Source of the DNA: Colocasia esculenta
Lineage: Eukaryota; Streptophyta; Magnoliopsida; Alismatales; Araceae
DNA length: 64,000 nt
Direction of reading: 5' to 3'
NCBI GenBank assembly: GCA_014218235.1
Contig: CM024755.1
Coordinates: 34,244,713 to 34,308,712 of the forward strand
The position numbers were made by a program, and so were the translations under genes. The notes under the pieces were generated by a model. That model made no database searches, had not been told where the DNA came from, and saw nothing but the letters and a program-made list of their open reading frames with translations. Position 1 is the stretch's first letter; each line of letters starts with the position of its first letter. Shown here piece after piece: positions 24,201-36,200 of this stretch.

Positions 24201-27200
24201 TTGGCATACGTCATCTTGTTGTTCACTTGGATGAGTTCCTTTGCTTGATCCATAGCCTCGTACAAGTAGCCCATATCGGATCTCCTCTCCCCATCTACCA
24301 CCCTTAAGACTCGGGCAAGTGGTTCTACTACATTCAAAACATTTTGCACCCTCTTCCAAAATGGCTTTGATTGAATCAGGTCGGTGTTGGAACATAAAAT
24401 ATTTATATGTGTATATGTTGGATGCTTGTTAAGAGGAGTACTAATGCTCCCTTATATAGTGGTCCAACAAGCCAAGTAGGTGGCATTCACATGTGGGCAA
24501 CTAATCAGTTAGTTAGCCTAATGAAAGGAGGGTGGCTACCTAACCGGGAGAAGGCAACTACCAGTAAACTGTTGACCTCACCTAACTGGTTTAACGGTTT
24601 GATTAAGGGGACAAAGCGGTTATGATTAGGGTAACCCCAAGGTTACTTAAAGTCATAACTTAATCCAAGTTTCTTGTCAAACACCCCAAGCAAGTGGAGA
24701 TGCCGAGGAGAATAAATCTCCGTATAAAATACGGCACGGAAGAATTCCGGCATCACAAGGTCTACAAGACCAAATGTGAAGAGTAAATACAGGAACAAGT
24801 CCGCCACGAAGGCTCCAAAGACTTGCAATTCTTCGCCCAGGAAGGCTCCAAGAAGGCGCGAATTTTCGGATTTCAGAATGGCCAAGATGTTGAGGGGGAA
24901 GGCCTATTTATAGAAAATTTCCCCCTCCCCTAAAACCGATGAAAGCATCATCGGTTAGGGGGTTTTTTCCCCCTAACCGATGGGGCTGTCATCGGTTAAG
25001 GGGACTCTTCCCCTTAACCGATGGAAGCACCATCGGTTGGCACTACCATCGGTTAGAGGGGAACTCCTCTCTAACCGATGGAAGTTCCATCGGTTAGAAG
25101 AGAAGGGTCCCCTAACCGATGGGACTGTCATCGGTTAGGGGACCTCTTCCCTAACCGATGGGACTGTCATCGGGTAGGGGAGATCCCCCTTCTAACCGAT
25201 GAGGGTTCCATCGGTTAGGGGGGATTCCCCCTTCTAACTGATGGAACCTCTATCGGTTGGGGGGGGATTCCCCCTCTAACCGATGGAACTTCCATCGGTT
25301 AAGGGGATGGCCCTTAACCGATGGAACTCCCATCGGTTAGAGGGGCCTTAACCCTCTGAGGGAATTTTCCCTCTAACCGATGGAACTCCCATCGGTTAGG
25401 GGTCCCCCCATCCACCATTGTAAGGGGGGGGCCTTCCTCTATAAAAGGCACCCCCATCCCCCTAAAAAAAAAGGAGAGGAGAAGAGGCCGACCCCCCCGG
25501 ATAAGGAGCTACAGCCCTCTTCCCATTGCTGTCCCCTTCCTTTGAAATTTCCAGGAATAGAAAATCCCAAATTGTCCGTCTCATCCCCAACCTCCTTTCT
25601 TGTGCGTGAAGGTATCAAATTCTCTTCCCCACCCGAGCTGAGGGAGAAGATAACGGGGTCATCCTCGTACGACATCGGCAAGCTTCATCGTCTTAAGTCC
25701 GTAATAACGGCATCGGCCCACATGGGCTATAGGTTTTAAACACTGTCCATCTTTGGACATATGGTGTTTTAATACCTTTGTAATTCGTGCTCTGAATGCT
25801 ACGCATCCAGATGCATATATGCCACCTCCTATCGAGTTCTAAGTCTCTGGGATGGTGTGTTTGTGCTTATACGTATATGTTTCTTAGAAGGAAACTCTGC
25901 CCATGTCAAAGTTCCTTCTAAAAATGTATTCATATAACCACAAACTCGTATTTATATGCATATGTTTCTTAGTGGAGACTCTGCCCAAGCGGAGATTCTG
26001 CCCAAGAACGTACTTGCATATTCGCAAACTCACGTTCATATGTACATGCTTCTTAAAGGAAATTCTGCCCGGACAGAAATCCTTTTTCCAGAGGAAACTC
26101 TGGGGAGCTCCCGCCTCAGCGGGAATATAGCTCGGAAGCATATCCATAAGGCAGTGGGAATTTTGCGTTTATGCGTATACGTTCTTTAGCAGGATTTCCA
26201 TTTGAGTAGGATCTTTACTCAAAAGAAACATATCCATATAATTACGAACATATGCTTAGATGCGTATGTTTCCTTGAAGAAACTCTGTTTAAATGGAGAT
26301 TCCATTCAAGAAGATATTCATAAAAAAAAGGAAAGAGATCTACAAATTCGTGGGAGTGTTACCCAGATTCTCAATACACACAAAACCTGGAAATAATCTG
26401 CGGACATATACCCATTCCGGACAAAGTTCAAATCATGCAGTTCAAACCTTGAAAGGGTCCATGAATATATACCCGTACCATTTTCAAAATCATATTTTAC
26501 GCCCAAAGAAAATGGGCAGTCACACCATTTCATACTATTCAAAAGGAAACAAACTCAAACATTTCTTAAAAGAATAAAATGCACTTTCAATAAAAAGGGG
26601 GAAAATATCATATTATGACTTTCTAAATTCTTTACACATATATGTTCTCATCCTTGCTATGAATGGTATTCGAGTTAAGACCGGTGCCAAATAACACCAA
26701 AGATTTTAACTTGATGTAAATGTAACATCGATTCCGATCGATGGAGACAGAGGTCCAGCACATGCTACTCCAATCATCTGATGAGTATAGATACGGGACT
26801 CAAGAAGTTCAGATAAATTACGGCGCACCTGTCCGTTTCCCGGACACCTTTTCGTTGTCTGTTTACAGACACCCCATTCGTCCATTTCAAGGACACCAAA
26901 ACCTTTCCTCCGCATTGCGCGGACCCTTTTTTTTTCTTTGTCTACCAGACAGATTGACACGCCCCACAAATACCGAACTTTAAAATATGTGAAAGGAATG
27001 AATACCTTGAACCCAAAACCACCAATGAAATGAACCGGAACGAATAAAGTTCCGAAATAAAACGATGAGAAAAATCCCGTGTCCACAGTCGGTCACCTTC
27101 TTTCCCTTCTCCCTCACCCGTGTAGGAGCATGTCGGGACATATGGTTCTCCCACTCTTCGGATGCTACCATCCTAATGAGGTGGCTACGTTGGCCATTTA

Positions 27201-30200
27201 TGCTATCCAATGCAATATATTGGGATGCAAATCTCGTAACTCCTGGCCGAAGCAACTCCCGTTCATGTGTATGCATCCTCATGATGTCCAATATGTTGTT
27301 GTGATTGTAGATGAAGGTGGTTATGAATCTTGCGTTGTTCACTACATTTTCCACCATTAGATGTTGACAAATATCTTCTAGCATGAGGTCAATGCAGTGC
27401 GCGGAGCAAGGAACCCAATACAAGTGTTCCCTTTTCTCCATTAGTTTTTGACCCGCCAACTTGAAAGCCGCTGCATTGTCTGTTACCACTTGGACTATTG
27501 TTTTCTCTTCGATCTCCTCCACCATGTTGTCCATCAACTGAAATAGATACTCTGCATTCTTCACCTTGCCAGAAGCATCTACCGACTTCCAAAAAACAAT
27601 CCCTGCTTTGTAGTAGATTAAGAAGTTTATCATACTTCTTCGTGTAATGCCTGCACAATTTCATACGAAAAATTAGAACCTATGTGCTATTAATTAATAA
27701 CAATTAACTTACCCCATGTGCTGTACATACCTGTCCATCCATCACACATTAACGTGCAACCATATTCATCATCTTATATGCGTTCAAAAGTGGAAATATA
27801 TGCCTTCATGTCTTCAACCTCGAAGTCCAAGTACTTGTTGTAGATTTCATAAGGGGTAGGACCGTCTACCCCTTTTGCCCACTTCACGAGTAGTCTTGAT
27901 CATTGACTCATAATATGATCCTTTTGTTGCATTAGCCGGTATGCTGTTGAAGAAGAACCATCTTGACGTCGCTCTTCCTATCTTCTCCTTGCATATTTTC
28001 AAAATATCAATGCTCCCTCTGAGGAGCAAATATTTGACTTTACTATCTCTGATGGATCTTGGGTACCTACCTTTTGACGGGGACCGTGACTCGTGACGGA
28101 TGCGAAACGAGACTCGAGATTTCAGACGTTGAGAGATGTATTGACATCAATTTTATTTTATTATGTATTTTTATTTTAGTGGAGTCTGATTTAGCCAGGT
28201 AGAATTAAATGTCTAATTTTATGGTAAACGGATCAGAGATGAGGGTCTTTTATCCTTTTTTGTTTTTGTTGCAATTTTGCTGTAATTTTAGGGGTATTAA
28301 GGTCTTTTGATGTTTGGATAGGTGAGATGGGTCTAGAAACTTCTCACTTATTTAAATACCTATGTACCCTCATCTGTTAAAGGCACTGAACAATTTGAAA
28401 GAAAAAAATGTGACTTCTTCTCCAAGCTCCCCCTCCCCTTCGGAAAACCCTCTCCCTCTCTTCTCCTTTCCGCCTCTTCCCTTCTTCCTCCTCCTTCCCT
28501 TCCTCCATTGTTCTGTCCCCCATCAACTTAGTATCAGAGCATCCTCGGTCCGACCCTTCTCCCCGGTCGTCGTCTTCTTCGGCTTGAGAGTTCCGCGCCG
28601 GCTCTCCCGCGTCTGCTCCGCCTCCGCAAGCTCCCTGCTCGAGCCCCCACCTCGCCGCCTCCCTTCCTCCCCTACGCGCACGCACGCCCCACCGGTTCTC
28701 CTCTCTCTCTCTCTCTCCTCTTCGATCTTTCCCTCCCTCCCCCGCGACACAGTCCCGCACCCCCCCTCCCCCGTACGCTCTCTCCCCTCCCAGAATCCCT
28801 GCGCGAAACCCCCTCCCTGTCCTCCATTTCCCCTCCCCAGAACTCCCTATGCGAACTTCCCTCCCCCCCCTCCACTCCTGTCCTCTCTCTCTCTCCCCAG
28901 TACCCCCCCTGCGCGATCCTCCTCCCTGCTCACTCTTCCCCTCCCTCTGGAACCCCTGCGCGTTCCCTCCCCCTCCCGCCGTACGCCCTTTCCCCCCCAT
29001 CGCGAAGCCCCTGCGCTGGCGCGTCATCTCCTCGCCCTCTCAGTTGCGCTCACAGATCTCCCTCTCCCCTCCCCTCCCCTCCCCCCTCCCCACCCCCAGC
29101 GTGAACTCCCCCTCTCCCTGTTCTCCACTTCGCCCCTCCCCCGCGCCAGACACCCAAGCAGCAGGAGCCCTCCTGTTTCCCCCCCCTCCCCGCCGGACTC
29201 TCCCAAGCAGCGGGAGTCTCCTCCAGCTCTCCATCGCGCCGGCCACCTGGGACGGAACATGTACCCCTCCTGTCGCCGTCTCCTGGTTCTCCGTCCGCTG
29301 TCGCCGGCAGCCGCCGCGAGCGCCGGAGCTCCGGTCGCCTTCGCCGGCTCCGCCCGCACCAGCCGCCACCGCCCGCAGCCGCTCCCGCGGCCTTCCCTCT
29401 CCCTCCCTTCCCCTGTCTTCCTTGCTCGACGCGAGGAGGGAATAAGAGGGGAGGCCAGCGAACCGGGTCGGGCCGGTTCGATCCAGCCCGCTACAGTAGC
29501 CGGTCGGCTACAGTACCGGCGGTGCACCAGGAGCCCTTATCGCACCGCCAGCGTGCAAGGCTCGTCTGAGCTCGGTTTGACGTGCCTTTCGCGTCGTCGC
29601 AGTCATCTCGACGGGCCCTGATCCCACGCTGGTACCCCCGACGCCGTCGTCGTCCAGCATTAGATTTAGGGAATTGGTTTGTTCTTACAAGCCGAGGTCC
29701 TTACCCTGTACGCCACTATCCTCACAGAGAGGATGGTTGATCAATGTTCGAGTGTGCATTGGAAGCTATCTGAAGACCCCATTTGGATCAATATCAAGAA
29801 TGATCTTCGCGAGTTACGTGATATGTTTGCTACTGCACTACAAAAGACAGTTTATGAGACATATCCCGCCTTGGATGTCAAGTGTGAAGAGCAAGAGCAA
29901 GTAGTGATCTATGAGCCCGACGCAACATTAGCCGACGAGTATGAAGTAGAGATGCAGGTATGGTCTGAGTTGCAGGACTTGCATAATGGTCAAGCGACGC
30001 CACATAATATGTTGTTAGAGGCTTCGTCCCTAGTGTCAGATAGTTGTGTTTGCACTGAGTCTGAGATAGATGACACTTGGGATCCTGAGTTGTTCTCCCT
30101 ATCGGGTCTTCAGTCGATATCGTATTGTGTTCGCGGAAGATCGTCCTGCTGGTTCACCCTCTACTGCCGTGGTTGACTTCGAGTTTACTCTCGAGGATTT

Positions 30201-33200
30201 TGATGTGGTATGGTTAGATTTCTGTGAGGCATACTCTGGTCGACAGATCGAGATTTGTGATATTATGATTTGTATGGCGTGTTTCACTCATGTTCTTGTG
30301 TTTATCTTCCTCCTACTTCGACACTTTAAAATTCGAGGGCGAATTTTTTCGAAGTGGGGGAGATAGACGGGGACTGTGACTCGTGACGGATGCGAAACGA
30401 GACTCGAGACTTCAGACGTTCAGAGATGTATTGAGATCAATTTTATTTTATTATGTATTTTTATTTTAGTGGAGTCTGATTTAGCCAGGTAGAATTAAAT
30501 GTCTAATTTTATGGTAAGCGGATCAGAGATGAGGGTCTTTTATCCTTTTTTTGTTTTTCTTGCAATTTTCTTGTAATTTTAGGGGTATTAAGGTCTTTTG
30601 ATGTTTGGATAGGTGAGATGGGTCTAGAAACTTCTCACTTCTTTAAATACCTATGTACCCTCATCTGTTAAAGACAATGAACAGTTAGAAAAGAAGAAAA
30701 AGAATCGTGACTTCTTCTCCAAGCTCCCCCTCCCCTTCGGAAAACCCTCTCCCTCTCTTCTCCTTCCTGCCTCTTCCCTTCTTCCTCCTCCTTCCCTTCC
30801 TCCATTGTTCTGTCCCCCATCAATTGACTGGGACCGTGACTCGTGACAGACGCGAAACGAGACTCGAGACTTCAGACGTTCAGAGATGTATTGACAATTG
30901 ACATCAATTTTATTTTATTATGTATTTTTATTTTAGTGGAGTCTGATTTAGCCCGGTAGAATTAAATGTCTAATTTTATGGTAAGCGGATCAGAGATGAG
31001 GGTCTTTTATCCTTTTTTGTTTTTGTTGCAATTTTGCTGTAATTTTAGGGGTATTAAGGTCTTTTGATGTTTGGATAGGTGAGATGGGTCTAGAAACTTC
31101 TCACTTCTTTAAATACCTATGTACCTTCATCTGTTAAAGGCAATGAACAGTTTGAAAGAAAAAAAATGTGACTTCTTCTCCAAGCTCCCCCCCCTCCCTT
31201 TCGGAAAACCCTCTCGCTCTCTTCTCCTTTCCGCCTCTTCCCTTCTTCCTCCTCCTTCCCTTCCTCCATTGTTCTGTCCCCCATCACCTTCAGACAAAAC
31301 CTTTCTCACGAAGAGGCGGATCACCTTGAGCAGATGTTGTCTATCATTTTGGACCATCAGCCATCAGAGGTAGGTGGGATGAGTGGGTCTGGAGATGGGA
31401 GAAAGATGGCAGGTTCACAGTCAATTCAGCATATGCTATTATTTCTGATGGTGGATTTTGTCATGCTCCCTCTAACTCCATTTGGGCAACAAGGAGCCCT
31501 CTTAAAGTCAAGGTGCTAGTGTGGAGGGTCTCGCATGGTAGGTTGCTGACATGTGATAAATTGCATCCTTTTCTCCATCACATTTCTGTGCTCTGCTCAT
31601 TGTGTGGGGAAAGTAGACGAAGACATGGACCACATCTTCGTTGCTTGTCCTTTTGCAAAGGGCATTTTGGAACAAGTTCGGCCAGTGTATTCAGCAGGTG
31701 ATGCCTCAATGGGAAAGGGTCCAGGATTTGTTTATTAGCTGGCAGAGGTCTTGCTCTAACAAGGCAGACAAAGTTATGTGGTGGCTGATTTTGCATGGCA
31801 CTTTGTGGGCCTTGTGGTTAGAAAGGAACAATAGGATTTTTAGAAGGGAAGTGAGATCGAAGGATAACCTGTTTCTTTTGTTAGAGGAAAGGTGGTTTTC
31901 TGGGCTGAACATCTTTGCACTGAGGATGTGTCTAAATCCTCCCTTTTTTTGCTTCTAAGGAGTTAAGGGGGGTTCACCATCTTGGTGCAGAGTTCCTTTT
32001 TGTAAAGGGGGTGGTGGTCTGTTTCATTACACATGTACATCCCTTTCTTCTTTTTTCTTTAATATATTCCAGTGGTACCATCCACTTCTCCAAAAAAAAA
32101 AAAAAACAATGTTGTATATCATTGATGAATAGTTTTACAGTGTTTTATTTTGACTTGGAAATCGAAGACAGGTTCTTCATTTAGCCAATGCCCCGCCAAC
32201 ACTGGTAGTTGTGTCTGTCCTTAGTCCTTCTGACTTTATGGTCTATTGTGGGGTTTAGTAGCTTTCTTCCATGATCTGGTGTTTCAGTTAGCATTGCTGA
32301 TGATAGGAAAGGTTGACAAATGGTGCAGCATGCTTGAGTCTTGGTAGAAGCATTTACAATATTGTGGAGGCTACCACAATATTGGGTTGATGTGAGTCTT
32401 CAGTATCATCCTCTAGCTAGAATGGTGCCATGGTGGCTACGAAGGTGGAGTAGATATATAATGTATCACAATATTGTGGAGGCTTACAAGGCATATAGGT
32501 TAATACTCACGAAAAATATGTGGGCCAAAGATCAAAGGAGATCTAGTCAGATGAGCTGACCTGGTCAAGCAGGGTTGAGTCTGCTGAGTTGCAATGAGTC
32601 TATTGATTCAGAGGAGGTTATTGGAAATTTAACGTTATAGAACAGTGCTCGCCTATGGAGAAGAATTCCATCTTTTATTAAAATGGATACACCAGTGGAA
32701 GTTCTTGCCAGCAAAAATCCAGGCTTGTTGCTGACACCTCAAGAGGCCTAGCCAGCCTATCATCACTCCATCCATGGCATGTGCACTTCCCTTTGCATGA
32801 ATAGTATGCCACTGGGAACTTTCAATATGCCATCCATTTGCCTTCCCTGAAATATGGTGGGTATCACCCTGTAACTAGTAATCTTCCTTTGAGCTGTGGA
32901 GCTCTCTCATCTCCTTTGAGGACTCAAGCATTCATTTCTCCTTAGAATCATCTGGTGAATAAGGAGTGGATCTGGGGGGAAGGGTATGAGGGCTAACAAG
33001 CTGTGTTGGCAGGTTAGCAAACATCAGTGTGTCTTTGCCGAATGCGATTGATGGTGTGATTAAAATCTTTTATTGGAATGTTAATTTCTTCTTTCTTTGT
33101 GCCATCATCTGAAAACTTGTTTTATATGCATTTAGCTGGGGATGAGTGAATCAGCTTCATCCAGCAGGATTTTTTTTTTTTTTTTTGGGGGGGGGGGGTT

Positions 33201-36200
33201 GGTGTGTGTCACTGCTCAGTTCTTTTCTGCCAAGTTCTATGACAACTCAGTATACTTTTTCAGGATCGTAAGCATATGTACAAAGCTGCATCTGGAGACA
33301 CTGTTTTATTTCTAGTCTGGCTAGTCTTGTTATCTAGTTTTCTGATCAATCTGTCCTAAAGGGCCTAGCATATACCACTTTCTAAAAGCAAGTTCGTCCA
33401 CCGGTTTTCATGTGAGAAATGTTGGTCTTCCCATGACAAGATCAAGCCTATTTTCTCAAATGATCTGCAAGACTTTGTTGTCATTAGTTGAATTGCAAAA
33501 TTTATTTCTTTTCCTCAAGTATATACTTCAGTGTTTTTATGTTTCTCTGTTGTATTTGATTAACTGTTCTCTTTTTTCAGATTTACATTAGCTCATGTCT
33601 AAAAGATGAAGTTGCTCGTCTTATTGTTAGTTTTTGTGAAATAGTATTTTTATTGTTATCTCCATCCAGATTCTCTTTTTATAAGCTGAGGATAGCTTGT
33701 AATGTTTCTATCTGAATGTTGACCTATGTCTAAAAAGATTTAAGGTCAAATTTGTGAGTCTTGATATAATTTTGTTAGCTTCTGATTGCATCATTTTAAA
33801 ATGTTATTTTCAGAACAACCTGGATGAGCTCTTTATACTAATGCATTTCCTTGATGCGGGAAAGGTGAGTGCTACTGTAACATATTTCTTTCTGATGTAG
33901 CACTTAGCTTACAGTTGACCTTCATTTTCCTTTTTCTTTTCTATCTTTGAAATTTGCCACCATTTGTTAGTAAGTGAAAAGAAGAAGAATCATAAGTCAA
34001 CAATCTGGCCATGGTTTTTAACTTAAAAGTTTATCCTTGTGCTCTTTGCTAAGTTGCACGTTTCATCAAAAGATAATTCAGACATTTCAAAAAAAAAAAA
34101 ATCAAAAGATAATGCAGAGCTGCTTTGTCAGGGGTGATCTTTTAGATGGTTTATGGTAACCTCTGTAAGGTACTATCTATTGGAGGCAAAGTCCTTATAG
34201 CAGCTATATGGTGGACTGGACTATCACTGTTGTATTGATTACTTCTTTTATTTATTACCCTCGTGCTAACTAATTGCTATGGGAGGTCATAAGTCATATA
34301 TTTGATGATTTTCTCTATGGGAGGAAATAAGTCATATATTTAATGATTTTGTTGGTGATGGTGCAAATTATACTTGCAATTTCAAGTTGTACTCTACATA
34401 TCTAAATATGTGTTTTCTTGGGCCTTTTAAAAAATCGGCATTCTTCCTTTTTCATGCTGATATCAGAAATATCTGGACTCTTTTAATCATTATGTTATCA
34501 AGGTTAATTATCTTGTTAAATAGAAAGTAGCAAACATTCCTTTAAATTTGCAATATGTTTTCTTATTTTACTCTAATGCTCTGGCCCTGTGTAAACATGC
34601 TTGTAGTTTGCAAGTTTGGAGGATTTTCAGAAGGAATTTAAGGATATCAATCAAGAAGAACAAGTTGCGAGGCTCCACAAAATGCTGGCTCCACACCTAC
34701 TACGAAGTATATTTTTCGCTAATCATTATTTTAGTTTAACAGATTTCCTTATGCGGTTATTCCTATATGCCAACTTTGCTTCTGAGTTCTGAGTAGGAAC
34801 TGACATGCATGTGTATATCTTTTTTTTGGACTGCTTTACATTTATACTCTCTTAAATGTTGTGACGACCCAATTAACAAATTGACTCAACAACCACACTA
34901 GTTGATAGACTTTCCAGTAAGGTTACCTATCTTGAGACTACTCCTAACTGAGTACACTTAACTTCAAAGTTCTTTTTTCTGAAAATGACTAGTCCGAGTT
35001 GTTGGTAGTCTACTGATTTAGTCCATTTAACATATTCTTATATGAGATGTTACAATTTACCCCTCTTATATAAGCGACGCCCTCATCGCTGTTCACATAT
35101 AGCACACAGTCAAACTCCAGACATGCAGGATTCTAGAGGTGGTCCCCACAGGCTCAAGAGGTGGCTCCCATTATGTAGCATTTTGCGCCATTATGGCCTC
35201 AAGTGATGGTTCCCATAGTGTAGCACTTTGTTCTGTGTGGCACTTAATTCTTGCACTTCCGACCGGGGTATGACTCTAATACCATTTGTGACGATCCAAT
35301 CAGCAAACTTGTCCAACAACCATACTAGTTGGTAGACTTCCCAGGAAAGTCATCCATCCCGGGACTATTCTCAACTGAGCACGCTTAATTTTAGAGTTCT
35401 TTTCCTACTCGAGCTCTGAAAATGGCTAGTCCGAGTTGTTGGTAGTCTACTGATTTAGTCCATTTAACATATTCTTATATGGGGTGTTATGTGCCTCCTT
35501 ATGCAAAATTTGACTATTTGCCTATTCATTTGTCTCATGCACTACCACTTTACCCAAAATAGGAGGAGGAAACTTTAAAAGGGAAATTGAAAAGAGAGAT
35601 GCTATGGATTGTTATGACAAAATGCTGATGGCATAGGTGTACCTACATATGCCGCCCTCTACATAAACAGAAAAAAACTGCTGACATTGCTTCAGTTGTT
35701 GACTTCATCTCAGTAGTCAGTGCAGTGATGAGTGCTATGAATATTCAAATGCCAGCTGTCATGGAGGCAAAATGTCCTGTAACTATTAAATATCATGACT
35801 CACTTTTTAAATGATCCTTTCTAAAACCTGAAAAATGTATATGCAATTAAGGCAAATAAACCACAGGATAACTAAACTAATATGCAACAAAACAGTAAAG
35901 TGATAATCCTGTTTTCTGTCTTTTTGATGTTGGAGGTATGCCATTATATACTTGAGTCTGAATGCAACTGCATCATGTTACACGTCATGCTCCAGTTCTC
36001 TCTACTCTTCTTTTGGGCTCCAGGTAAGCTGGAATGCCCGTACACTATAGTTTCTTTCTTATTGCCTTCTTGGAAGTCTTGCAGATTTCATGTCACAGTG
36101 GAGTTAATGCCTGTTGATGAGCACTCCTATGGATCATTTTTTCTTTTTTTAAATGGTACATAATGCTTGTGTTCTGAACTTCTAATAAATATGTAGGAGT

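Larger units (their letters stand above)
24139..28029 (-). pseudogene. hAT transposase (element C), interrupted
   Basis: Exon-like pieces on the minus strand give, in order, a segment with NATKGSYYESMI (27890-28029), LTLMCDGWTG with an in-frame TAA shortly before it (about 27735-27850), a donor GTATGT, an acceptor CAG near 27660, then ITRRSMINFLIYYKAG, VVTDNAAAFKLAG, HLYWVPCSAHCIDLML and TRFASQYIAL (27094-27655). After the 2.7 kb insert it resumes with FWKRVQNVLNVVEPLARVLR and ends at a GT donor (24139-24384). DGW and TDN contain the first two acidic residues of the hAT DDE site (DUF659-type region). The C-terminal part is absent, so it is not functional. Confidence 0.85.
24060..28050 (-). 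mobile_element. Broken hAT transposon, split by a solo LTR (element C)
   Basis: Minus-strand coding pieces at 27094-28050 and 24139-24384 read as one protein once the solo LTR is set aside. The left side, where the C-terminal dimerisation domain should be, is missing or replaced by LTR-1, and no inverted repeat ends are visible. The right border merges with an L1 remnant near 28050. Confidence 0.8.
28075..31286 (+). mobile_element. Non-autonomous LTR retrotransposon (LARD) with three LTRs
   Basis: LTR copies lie at 28075-28525, 30364-30822 and 30825-31286 (451-462 bp), starting TGACGGGGACCGTGAC or close variants and ending TGTCCCCCATCA. The first is followed by TTAGTATCAGAGC (28528-28540), a near match to the Met tRNA primer-binding site. 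The second is preceded by the polypurine tract AAGTGGGGGAGA (about 30352-30363). The outer flanks are CCTTT (28070-28074) and CCTTC (31287-31291), a 4 of 5 match to a TSD. The 1.8 kb internal part has no pol. The extra third LTR most likely came from unequal recombination between copies. Confidence 0.85.
28050..32106 (+). mobile_element. 5'-truncated L1 LINE remnant (3' end), split by a LARD
   Basis: Coding remnants are 28050-28074 (SDGSWVPTF) and, past the inserted LARD, 31287-31960. The joined reading has the end of ORF2 with WEWVWRWE-like and FTVNSAYAII features and a zinc-knuckle-type end (LCSLCGE, MDHIFVACPFAKG), in three shifted frames. A 3' UTR with TTTAATATATTCCAG and a poly-A run (about 32092-32106) follows, as in plant L1 elements. 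No TSD was found for the L1 itself. Confidence 0.75.
22100..33813 (+). other. PKL intron 9 (11.7 kb), TE nest
   Basis: It splits LTGTPLQ from NNLDEL, the motif III region of the ATPase. It holds a half hAT MITE end, two LTRs, a broken hAT, a three-LTR LARD and an L1 remnant, described separately. 22100-23035 and 32107-33813 hold no recognisable element, apart from a T-run followed by a G-run at about 33170-33200. Confidence 0.9.

Noticed and set aside
24930..25400. CRISPR-like array
   Set aside because: The repeats alternate in direction, spacers are short and C/G-rich, and the sequence lies inside a plant LTR.
28362..29621. 419-codon Pro/Ser-rich open frame
   Set aside because: It starts in an LTR, is almost pure C/T-rich low-complexity DNA and is mirrored by long frames on the other strand. 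It has no domain, so it is a composition artefact.
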